Shown: positions 1 to 9,299 of the stretch, piece by piece
How positions within the stretch are numbered: the first letter of the stretch is position 1
Layout of the letters: the number at the start of each line of letters is the position of its first letter
NCBI GenBank assembly: GCA_934045905.1
Contig: OW203763.1
Span: 45,409,941 to 45,473,940, forward strand
DNA length: 64,000 nt
From: Leuctra nigra
Lineage: Eukaryota > Arthropoda > Insecta > Plecoptera > Leuctridae
Direction of reading: 5' to 3'
Position numbers and translations under genes: made by a program
Notes under the pieces: model-generated
Seen by the model: the letters and a program-made list of their open reading frames with translations, nothing else
Told to the model about the DNA's origin: nothing
Databases searched by the model: none

Positions 1-719
1 CGCGTAAATTGACTCTGTGTACAAAACAGGTCGTAACCTCATCAGCTGTGTGCCTGGAGGCAACACAACACATGCAATTGAATGAATAGCAAATAAGACT
101 GATACAATACAATGATAAATATAATAAACTCTTTACTTACACTCCTCCGTGATAAGATGCTCGCCGAATTACTTCGGACATTTAATTAAATAGAACTCGT
201 ACATACGAGGTTCTAGGATTTCCTGGACGTTATAAAAATGTTAAATTTAGTTAGGTATGAATGATCGAAAAGGTGCCCTTTCCCTGACTGCCTGACTCTC
301 CGCGGAGACAATCCAAGTGTGGCCACACTGGACTGTTATACAAAAACTACGCAACGACAAAATACATTAACTACTCTATTTCAAGTAGGCCACAGGGGCA
401 CAATAATGATTCTGTTAACAAAGCTCAAGATTGAACCTGCAAGTAGGGGCTGGACGACCAGTCGCACTACGTTATATCCGCTACAACTCAGCGTTGGTTT
501 CAAACTACATTTATACACTACTCACGCGGCGATGTGAAGTCGACGATGGTCAGCCAGAGAAAGAGAATGAGCTCAGGTCGCCGATCAGCGAACTCGACTA
601 TCATTGACCATTGCGCATGACATCTTTTCTGCTCTAGGCGACCCTCCAAATATGGGTACAAATGCAGGCTAATGGTAACGACTTGACGTTGGCGCCAGCG
701 CCGAATTCAAACCGTTACA
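1..719. repeat. Solo-LTR-like dispersed repeat, copy 1 (left end outside window)
   Basis: Positions 1-719 match 13894-14723 closely over their whole length and end at the same base (accgttaca at 711-719 and 14715-14723). The left end of this copy lies outside the window. No coding potential is visible. Copy 2 is a complete insertion with its own target duplication, so the two copies are independent insertions and do not bound one 14-kb element. Read on the minus strand the end is TGTAACGG, which resembles an LTR 5' end, but the other end of copy 2 is not a canonical CA; solo LTR is an inference. Confidence 0.75.
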
Positions 720-877
720 TCATCATCTTTTTCAAGTAGTTGAGCTCAGATTTCATTGTTGATAATAACAAGGTTTGATTATTAAGGAAACTCACAAACA
801 GCCAATGCGTTTCGTTCAATACCGTTTGATGATTTGTAGAGTGTACCTTTTAACTAATTTTGAATCAAGATCTAAAA

Positions 878-3786
878 CTATTTAGAGAAGTGAGAAAGAA
901 GTTGAATCATTACATGTAATTTTTCTTTCTCAGCGGCCATCTTCTCTGCATGTCTCTTACGTTTATCGTTGAGTTCAATTTCCTTCAAATCGTTACTTTT
1001 CTTTATTTCTTGGACTAATTTATTGAATTCATTTGCCAGATCTTCACGGAAATCATTGGTTCCACTTACTGCATCGGCCACGGCTTTTATCTCACTGTTG
1101 AGAGTTGTAGTGTTCTTAACAATTGTTGCTTGCATGTCGGCCTTGGTAACCCTAGGTTTCTTTCTTTTTTTCTTAGCTGGCTGCACGACTTCTTCCTGCT
1201 CTGCATCTACTAGCGGGTCTCCTTCTTCTTCTGCCACACCGGTATCCGGCTCGATTTCAACATTAAAGAGGAATGTCTCCTCCTGCTGAGAGTCTTCAAA
1301 TGCCACAGATGATCTCTCTACATAGAGCGTCGCGCTATTTGAACCTGCACTGGCTCTCGCTTGGTTTTCTTACAGTTTGTAAGTTTTTGCCGAAACAAGA
1401 CTTGGTGTTTGAGTGTCGGAGGGCGGGCGGACAATTGTCGCCTCTGCGGGCCCCTTCCGTTTCTTTGGATTTGCTCGACTAATTCCTATATTGCAAAGAA
1501 TACTCATTAATATAAGCTAGGTAGGTATAATTTTAGTGTATACCTACCATAGGCGTGTTTCTTATGTCTGGATTACATTACCATTCACATTTGTCAAACT
1601 GTAACTTTTTCGTGAATAGGTGATTAAATAAGTTGTAGGTTTACTGTTAGAAACAAATAAACACTAAGAGTGCAATCATTTTTTTTTATGAAGATCACTA
1701 TTGTGTGTACAAGAATGTGGAACTATTTATGAGGGGTGATCAAAAAGTCCAAGGACTTTATACATTCCGAGGCAATGGAGCGTAGGTGAGCGGTGCTGTT
1801 GGCAGCATTGTTTAGCATGACTTCCTGAGCACAAAAGTTTTTTTTTCAGATTATCGATAACCTTCTTCATTGTGCATTTACAGGTGAAACAATTTTTTTT
1901 TTTTGATTTTGTTGGTGAAACAATTTTTTTTGACTTTGTGATCATTGATCAAAAATGGATCAAGAAGAAGAGCAACAACTTGTATCAAGTTTTGTGTGGC
2001 GTTGGGTAAATGTTTTACAGAAACTTGTTAGATGTTGAGAGGTTTGGTTATGAATGTTTCAGCCGATCACTGGTGTCATGAGTGGTACAAGAGATTGTCA
2101 TAAGTCGAAGTTAACGGGCACTCTGAGCGAGGACTATCTTCGGGCGACGTCCGGCCTTGTTTGAATCTCTTGTCCTACTCATGACACCAGTGATCGGCTG
2201 AGACATTCATAACCAAAACCTCTTGCAAGAACCGAAAAGTTAAAAAAAAAAGATTGTTTCACCATAACAGCTGTAACCGCACAATGAAGAAGGTTATCGA
2301 TAATCTGAACAAACCATTTGTGCTCAGAAGAGTCATGCTTAACAATGCTGCCAACAGCACTGCTCTCCTACGCTCCATTGCCTCGGAATTTATAAAGTCC
2401 TGCCATTTTTGTTCACCCTATGTATAATCTTAGGGTATCCGATTGCGTAAGCACCTACCTCCTTCCAGGGTGTCGAGGCCCCCAAACCATAAATGGAAGC
2501 GTCGCCTATTTGCGTTGCAACTCTCTCCTCGATGGCCGTGAGCTGTGTTAGGTTTGCGATGCCCGCTCCAGTGGCACACATTTGTTTTTTATTGTGCAAT
2601 AATTTTTTCTTTGTTCCACTTTTCAAAGATTTCCACTTGTCTTTTACCTGTTAAATACACAATTTTTTTGTCAGAATAGTCAATCAAATTATTCCTCTCT
2701 TGTACATGTAATGGAATAGTATTTTAGCTATCATTTCAGTGAAAGACTAAATATAATGGCCTCTAGGTAAAGTGGCGTTTACTTGTAATTTTCTGGTAAC
2801 CAAGTAATAATAGGTACCTAAAAGTCTAGAAACGGCTTGCTACATACTTGTGATTGGTTAAGAAATAAATCCACAATCTGCTCCTTGTGTAAGAGACACT
2901 TATATAGTGCTATTACATTCATAAATATTTCACATTGCTATGTAATTGAGGTCATAATTGATTGTACTAATTTTGAGCTGATAGGTACCTAAAATAAGTT
3001 ATGTTACATTTAGAGAGGAACGAATATCGTATTAATGAAAATTTAAATGTACATAAATGTAATTTAGTGCCATAATGCACCATGTATTAACGTGAATATG
3101 TAGATACCTATGCCTTAAATATAATGGATAAGATACACAATTTTTTTATCAATGATTTAGGTACATAATTACTTGTACCTACCTAGAAGATCCTAATTTC
3201 CATTTCATCAACTATCGATAAGTTTGCTCAAAAGTCTCTTTGAGAGCTAGGAGATCTGTATTAACTACCTACCAATACCTTTGCTCTATAATGTCAAAAA
3301 TCAGTCTTAACAAATCGTCAATCATAGACTCGAGTCATCTGCCTCAAAACTATTTGTAAAATATTTATGATGTGCTAATTGTGAGACTTGTCATATTATT
3401 ATTATATATTCAACCAAAATTTATTAGGTACCTACTTGAATCTCCAATACAAATTAATCAGTTCCTAGGTATATTGAATTGATTATGCATGATTTTCTCG
3501 CTATTCTTGGGTAATACAGTGGGCAATACTCACACTCTGAATGGATCTAGGAGCCGGCGCAATGGCGTTGATGGATAGGGTAATACTTTCCCATGCCCTT
3601 ATCTTCATACTATACGTTAAAGAGGGGCTCAGTTCGCCGTTGATTGTTCGGTCATGAATTTGCATCTCTTTGGACAGAATGTCCATTTCGGCATGTGTGA
3701 AATTAATGTTTCGCTCCCTCTTGGAATCTATTTTGAACGTTTTAAACGATTCAAAAACGTTCGCGGTTCTATTTTTCGTACGTCCT
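878..3786 (-). CDS. Myb/SANT-like DNA-binding domain protein, at least three exons
   Basis: Minus-strand gene assembled from three exons. The first visible exon (about 3786-3534) encodes the start of a Myb/SANT-like domain: RNINFTHAEMDILSKEM followed by AWESITLSINA, ending at a GTGAGT donor. The second (2647-2459) starts after TTTAACAG and continues in frame with VKDKWKSLKSGTKKK and LTAIEERVA, ending at GTAGGT. The last (about 1316-878) encodes an acidic stretch, a basic KKKRKKPR block and a charged C-terminal coiled coil (ELNDKRKRHAEKMAAEKEK), stopping at 878-880. This domain order (trihelix-like domain, then coiled coil) is common in insect MSANTD/Harbinger-accessory proteins. I could not find the initiator ATG; a good acceptor (ctcttcgcag) at about 3797-3806 suggests an upstream exon. 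Introns of 0.9-1.1 kb hold no other gene except a mariner remnant at 1730-2422. No stop interrupts the three exons, so it may be functional. Confidence 0.7.
1730..2422. mobile_element. Degenerate mariner-type element with long foldback ends
   Basis: The ends are inverted copies of each other over about 150-170 bp (1730-1900 against 2265-2422) and are flanked by TA at 1728-1729 and 2423-2424. The outer motif resembles GGTGATCAAAAAGTCC. Internally, 1955-2100 (+) is a decayed N-terminus of a mariner transposase: after the ATG at 1955 a shifted frame gives CIKFCVALGKCFTETC, a stop, then MLRGLVMNVSADHWCHEWYK, matching the mariner helix-turn-helix region. The catalytic DDE part is missing. It lies in an intron of the Myb/SANT-like gene. 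Confidence 0.75.
2037..2226. repeat. Inner inverted repeat within the mariner remnant
   Basis: About 60 bp at 2037-2098 (ttggttatgaatgtttcagc...) recur inverted at 2161-2226, with about 60 bp between them. Together with the outer inverted ends this makes a nested hairpin, so one half of the element appears to be an inverted partial copy of the other. Confidence 0.8.
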
Positions 3787-4095
3787 GCCTTCTCAACATA
3801 CTGGCGCTGCGAAGAGGGAATGATGTTAGAGTAGGCAGTTGTCTCGTTTCATTGGCTATTCCATATTTGGCAGTCGATAACCTAAGGGCGGAGCCTAATT
3901 GCTAACACCGCCGTAATCCACCATCGGAAATGTTGGTGAATACGATTTTCCATCTTGTGTTAGCGGGGATTAGAGCCAGGTTAAGGTAACCCGGAATAGC
4001 ACCGATTATCGAAAAGCTTTGTGAATGAGGCCCCAGGATGACACGATCTCTCTTGTAAATTAGCGTCATGTGAGTCACGTGATCGATGTTGAGAA

Positions 4096-5078
4096 ATGTC
4101 GTACTTCGTTAGTTTCACGTTGGAGTCGTGGGGTTTTGGAGATTTTATTGAGAAGTTCAAGGGTAAGTAGCCTACGAATTAATATTTACCTACTTTGATG
4201 AAGTTATTATATTCCAAAACACATTATGATTACGAAACTATTTTACAGAGGAGAAGATCGACGAAGAAAGCTTCCGTATTCTGGGTGCAGACGCGTTTAT
4301 AACCTCTTCCCAAAGACTGGGCCTCGGTATAAATTCTGGCACCACCTACACCAGACATTTCTACTGAGACGGTGCACTACAATGTAGTGGAACATTTCCG
4401 AATTACACGGTAAGCAAATAAGATTGTGAATTACATTCATAACCTATTTATTTTCTAACTTCTCAGGTGTTGCAAGTATAGTTCCTAGGTTGTAGGTACC
4501 TACCTAGCTATAGCTAGTATCGCACTATATACTACCATATACTACCTATACCTTGTCTACTCCTAGGTCAAGATAAGTAAAATTTATGGGGGAAGCCTAA
4601 ACTAGTAGCTATATAGGTCATATAGGTACAATAAGTACTTTTACATACCAGACTAAAGTCTGTTTACCTCTAGAGTATATCTAGTCAACAGAAAAGATCT
4701 GCCTTCAGTGCGATTTGAATTGCATAGTAATTAAACCTAAACCTTAGGTCTGGTCTGGGTATACCTAAACCTAGAAGTAGGGAATCTTATAAGTATTTTT
4801 AGTCAATTATATTTAGTATTTAGTTATTTGTAGTCAAATCATCAGCTTCAATTCATATTGAACCGGTTTTTTCTATTTTGCTCCATACCCAGAAGCAGTG
4901 GGCTTTTTTCGGTTCATTGAGGTTCTTAATTTTGTGTGTAATTTATTTTCTTCTGTATTGCAGTTATCCAGTGGCAACCCCACATTCTGACCCAAAGTTT
5001 ACGGCAGAAGAACAACATGAAAAACTATCGTTCCTGAAAACGTCCCTGAAGTGGGAGACAGACATATCCAAAGTTTAG
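4096..5078 (+). pseudogene. SAM-domain-like gene remnant, exons visible
   Basis: An ATG at 4096 opens a 67-bp exon encoding LESWGFGDFIEKFK and ends at a GTAAGT donor (4163). The next exon begins after TTTTACAG at 4249 and continues in phase with EEKIDEESFRILG, the pattern of a SAM-like domain. Around 4306 the expected continuation (LFPKTGPRYKFW) is in another frame, so a 1-nt shift has occurred. A further exon at 4964-5078, after ttctgtattgcag, encodes EEQHEKLSFLKTSLKWET and ends in a stop; this resembles the helical segment that follows the SAM domain in orphan insect proteins. An AATAAA lies at 5156-5161. Either a decayed gene or one with an assembly error at 4306. The family assignment rests on motif resemblance only. 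Confidence 0.5.
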
Positions 5079-5620
5079 GATATCTTTTTACTTCAAACCA
5101 TGCATCGGGGTTGAAAAGGACACATTTTTCCTTCATGTAATGTATGACCTACTTCAATAAATGTTCATCAAATTATGTAACAAATGCATTTTTATATTCC
5201 AGCTTCCTGTAAAACATTGTTGTCCTTTCATAAATTGTTTATACAGTCAGCTAAACTGTTCTTGAATGCTGCAAATCTAATTTGCTGGGTAGACAAATTG
5301 TCTTGTATGCAGATAAACTGTTCATGTAGCTAGTTAAACTTTTCTTATGAATATTTGAACGGTAATGGTTATCAGTTCAATTTTACTTGTAGGCAGGTGA
5401 ACCAATCAACAACACAGAAAGCGGCTCATTTGAATCAGCTATCCAGCCGTCACCCTTGAAAGCTTGTATTGTATGTTACATACATTGATTTTCTATCTTG
5501 AAATACTTTCTTCAAAATGTGACAGATGTTTTATGCCCTGGCAAGAACTGTTTTACTGTAGAGCATGAACTAATATGGCACACATCTGACAAACAACCTG
5601 CCTGGACACATGCATAGTTT
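5079..5620. other. Mostly non-coding, 3' region of the SAM-like remnant
   Basis: AT-rich. It contains AATAAA at 5156-5161 and several diverged copies of a motif like ctgttcatgtagctagttaaact between 5246 and 5350. An open stretch at about 5395-5470, after a possible acceptor (tacttgtaggcag), could be another exon, but nothing ties it to a family. Confidence 0.4.
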
Positions 5621-5623
5621 ATC

Positions 5624-6719
5624 TTAATCTTTCAAAGAAAAGTTTGTGACCAAAGCTAGAAACCGCCGTGTACACATATGCCACCCCATTTTCAAACTCT
5701 GCCCACAAGACACATATCTTTCTCTGAACTCACTTCCTACCTCCAATACTAAATTGCATAGAGACTTATTACTGCCTCTCCTAAGCACATGTACAATACG
5801 AATGTTCGTAGTCTTGTTCTGTTCACAAATTTCCATTTCCCATACCTTTAAATCCTTTTCATCATCAGCATTCACTCCCAGTACCTGAACTCGGAATCTT
5901 AAGTTTTTGTCTATGACTGCCTTCACTTCGAAATCTTCACCCAGCGCTTCCTTCAGCTTGTCTTTTTTTGGCCGAGTCAACTCCAATCACCCGTCCCCCA
6001 TTCTTAGTGTTCTTAACCATTTTGATACCGACGCCCATTTTCGCCGGGTCCACCACCTTTTTCAATTCTATTCTAGTTTCATTTGAAGTTGTAGTTTTCG
6101 TTCCACCAACATCAGCAGCTGAGGACGAGGGGACCTTAGCCTCATTCTCGGTAAAAACACTCCCACCCTCAACAGACACAGTAGATCTTCTTTTAACAAT
6201 AAGGACATGTGCCCCTGCCGCACTATCATTATTTACCAAGTCACAATTATTTGCTCTTCTTCCTCTACCTCTTCTGACCTGAAGTGGTCAGAAGAGGTAG
6301 AGGAAGAAGAGCAAATAATTGTGACCAGATACCTCCCGCATTATCAGCTTCTTCTTCCTCCCATGGAAATGAACCTCTAGTTAAATCCTCATCTTCTTTC
6401 CCACCATCAACATCCAATTTTCTTAAGGTCAGACCAATCTTCAAACTCTCGTTTTGTCTTCTAGTATTTTCATTCTCTCTCCCACATCGACTAGTGTGTG
6501 TTTCAACTTAAAATTCAGACCCATCGGAATTACCTTTCCCGCTGCACCATAACATGAAGCACAAAACCATAAAATGTTCTTCATTTTCTGCAACATCTTG
6601 TACTCCGCCTCGTTAATTCTCGCACATTTTCTATGCAACCACTTTCCACAAGTTCCTTCACATTGAATCGCTTCCATGCCTTCGTCTACATCACATTTAC
6701 AAACCCCACACTTCTCCAT
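5624..6719 (-). pseudogene. LINE ORF1 fragment with PHD finger and gag-like RRM region
   Basis: The ORF starts at the ATG at 6719 and encodes a PHD finger (residues ~5-57): CGVCKCDVDEG, CEGTCGKWLHRKC, WFCASC. A linker with a leucine-rich stretch (about 6500-6445) follows. Downstream, 6239-5624 carries the gag-like module of non-LTR retrotransposon ORF1 proteins: KMGVGIKMVKNTKNGGRVIG, then KLKEALGEDFEVKAV and RFRVQVLGVNADDE, and a CGQSLKMGWHMC block that normally precedes CCHC knuckles. The knuckles are absent, so the 3' part is lost. The reading frame is broken by a 40-bp inverted duplication at 6240-6325 and by an overlap/frameshift near 5937-5986. PHD-bearing ORF1 proteins are known in CR1-group LINEs. 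The 5' UTR probably extends to about 6890, abutting Harbinger debris. No ORF2 follows. Confidence 0.7.
6240..6325. repeat. Perfect 40-bp inverted repeat with 6-nt loop
   Basis: 6240-6279 and 6286-6325 are exact reverse complements, separated by tgaagt. One arm is normal ORF1 coding sequence; the other is its inverted copy, which breaks the frame. This looks like a template-switch or snap-back event. Confidence 0.95.
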
Positions 6720-6896
6720 GTTTTAGGTTAGGTTAAGCGCCAATACTACTAATCACTCTTCTGGTTAAGTCTGTTTGTATTAATAATAATAAATTGGTAC
6801 AACCTTTCAGAAACTCAAGAACAATCTCTAGCACCAGATTACTTAATATCCATCACTAAAACGAATTAATAAACAAATTTAGTTGTGACACACAAA

Positions 6897-7335
6897 ATCA
6901 CGTCAATCCGAGCTTGCCGCCATCTTGAGAGACATATGGGGTCAGTTTGTCAGTTTGAGGGTCAGTTTGTCTACCATGATCCCGGTAAGGAGATAATAAA
7001 TACGATTCGTTTATGTAGGCTGAATGGCCAAGAATATCGCCATCGTTTGGGAGCATAATGTCTCTCTGATTAGCATCTTCTAGTTGCTTGATGAGGTCAG
7101 ACTTTCGAAAGACTCTTGCATCATGAATACTTCCACATTCACCAGCATAAACATCAACGAACTTCTTGTGCGAATCGCAAACTCCTTGAAGTATCATTGA
7201 CTTATACTTATTCCTATTTATATAGGAGTTTGGATTCTCAAGTGGATCAGAAATTGCTATGTGTGAACCATCAATTATTGCTACAATTCCCGGGAATCCT
7301 CCAGTGAGTTCACTGAATGCTTTCTGCTCTATAAT
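6897..7335 (-). pseudogene. Harbinger (PIF/HARBI1-type) transposase fragment
   Basis: Minus-strand coding from about 7335 reads GGFPGIVAIIDGSHIAI, giving the first catalytic D within IIDGSH of a DDE_Tnp_4 domain. It continues with RNKYKSMILQGVCDSHKKF and GSIHDARVFRKSD, which carries the second catalytic D, and then YLLSPYRDHG. The third catalytic acidic residue and the usual IE..FG helix are missing. After SPYRDHG the sequence changes to a short repeat (gtcagtttg motifs, 6940-6972) and stops at 6897. Family members are about 350-400 aa, so this is roughly the middle third. The 3' break adjoins the PHD-LINE 5' UTR, suggesting the LINE inserted here or both were truncated by rearrangement. Confidence 0.8.
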
Positions 7336-8028
7336 GGCTTGTCGGTAGGTTATTTATTGTACTAAAATAACAAACAAGTGCCATACACACACTGAATGTC
7401 ACATCTGTCCCATAAACAAGCCGATAAAATTAAATGAATAATAGATTCAATCAAGTAGATAACATAAAAAAATTAATGATAACACAATTGAGATGTTCTC
7501 CAATGAAAATAGATAACTGTCTCTTGAAATTTTAATGCTTTCGAACAGTAAGACACTTTATTTCTAACTGACACCCTGCTGTCCCATAAACAAGCAGACA
7601 AATTTAAATAATTATTGTGATGTTGTTCAAAGGACATAGATAACTCTAGGCACTTGAAATATCCCATCGTTTGGTATTTGCATTAAAAAAACATTTAATT
7701 GAAGAAATAGATTAAATTCATCTAATTTTACATTGTCAATGAGGGTACAATTACAACAAATCACAGTTGTTGTGTAGACAATAATAACCTCAATAAATAT
7801 TCTTTTTAATGTGGACATATTTAAGATGATAATTCGAAGTACTATTTTGCTATGAAAGACTCGATTCTATTGAATATGATTTATTGAATTGAATAGTATT
7901 GAATATGATCAAGAAATGCACTAAGACAACATAAACTCGATAAAATTATTTTTTAATGCTGTCATATTTAAGAATATAATTTAAGGTATTCTAATATGAT
8001 TGATGATTATTTATTAAGTTTCAGTGGA
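7336..8028. other. AT-rich spacer with an imperfect duplication
   Basis: No gene is visible. 7385-7515 and 7565-7650 share the motif gtcccataaacaagc followed by AT-rich sequence and ggacatagataact-like text, so a segment of roughly 90-110 bp is imperfectly duplicated. The region lies between the Harbinger fragment and the last exon of the DUF4806 gene. Confidence 0.5.
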
Positions 8029-8201
8029 CTTATCTTCGTTTATGAATGAATTCGTGTTCTTTTTATTCAAGCGTTGTGGTACGTGCCGTATCCACTCGGT
8101 AATTTCAAATCTGATGTCCGAATCAGTGGCATCTTGATGCTCCTTCAATTTACGGACAGCGTCTGCAAGTACATAACAATGTTTTTGTAATATACATTTT
8201 T

Positions 8202-8708
8202 AAGACGAGTTTAAATATCTAGGCAGTGTATCGTTAAAGGATGGAAAGGTGGATAAAGAGATCGAGAGGAGCGTGCGAGCAGCTGAAGGGTTTTAACAGA
8301 GTGTAATGAAGCATATAAGGAATGAAGATGTGCCACAGAGGTGTACGTTACTGCTGTACAAAACCTACTTTGTACCAATCTTAACATATGCAGCAGTAAC
8401 TTGGCCAATGTGAGTGAAAGAAGAACAAAAACTGCAGGCAGCAGAAATGAAGTTCCTGAGAAGTGTGGCAGGTAACAAAGCTGGATAGGTGAGGAGCTCA
8501 AAGATGTCTTGGAATGGAGTCTCTTGGATTCAAACTTGGGAAGGAAAGGCTAAGATGGTATGGACACATGAAGAGGATGGGAGAAGAGAGAATACAACGG
8601 AGAGAGCCGGAGCGTGCAGCTATAGGTGGCAGAAGGAAAGCAGGAAGACCAAGAATCTGAATACACAGAACCAAAAACACATTTCAGCTTTAGCGCAACA
8701 TGTCAAGT
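8202..8708 (+). pseudogene. RTE-type LINE reverse transcriptase, C-terminal fragment
   Basis: With stops and frameshifts, the plus strand reads EFKYLGSVSLKDGKVDKEIE, then LLYKTYFVPILTYAAVTWP, LQAAEMKFLRSVAGNKAG, and a WKAKMVW-HM-like stretch followed by basic GRRKAGRPR-like sequence. This is the order of conserved blocks after the RT catalytic domain in RTE-clade elements. No catalytic YADD is present. It lies within the last intron of the DUF4806 gene. Confidence 0.7.
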
Positions 8709-8840
8709 AATCGGGGCACAACATGAACTACGATGGAACTAAGATGTATTGAATTGCCCAGACGTGCGAATAAATAAGTACAGTTACATTAAGGACGCAC
8801 CTAATATGTCTTTTCCATAATATGAGTATTTCAATGTCTT

Positions 8841-9299
8841 CCCCACCGATGGCTGCCACCTTAGCGCGGTGGTAGGGTTTGCGTTGGCCAATGATCCATT
8901 GCAGCTACGCCGGCGAGCATATGCTCATGTGTAAGGGTTACCCATGCCGGACAGATCACTGGTGAGGTCCAGACAAAGAGCAGCCAGGGTTGGCCTAACC
9001 ATGTCCTCTCTTGAATTTGCGGTCCCCTCCCCTCCCCTCGGGCCGGCCGTCCCCCCTGAGGTGGTGATCCCCCTGAAATCGGGTTCCGCCGGCCCGAATC
9101 CTCACACCCCCCGGTCCGTCCCCATTCCGGCCTGGCCTCCCCACCAGTGTTGGACTCCCCCGGATCGGGCCCGTTAGGACGACCCCTCCCCATGTCCACC
9201 ACTTATATAAACAAAGTTAAATGCAAAAATGCAAAAATAATGTGCGCAATATAACCTCGTCGTTGACGCGCCGTTAAACCACAATAATCTAATCTAATC
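8841..9299 (+). mobile_element. SINE-like retroposon, copy A
   Basis: A ~460-bp GC-rich element starting ccccaccgatggctgcc and ending in a (taatc)n tail (acaataatctaatctaat). It is bounded by the duplication tcaatgtctt at 8831-8840 and 9300-9309. Four more copies occur in the window. No long ORF is conserved among copies. The stretch gggttccgccggcccgaat is vaguely like a Pol III B box but is not decisive. Confidence 0.9.

Noticed and set aside
8861..9202. ORFs of 70-115 codons in all SINE copies
   Set aside because: They differ between copies in start, length and frame and reflect GC-rich, stop-poor sequence.
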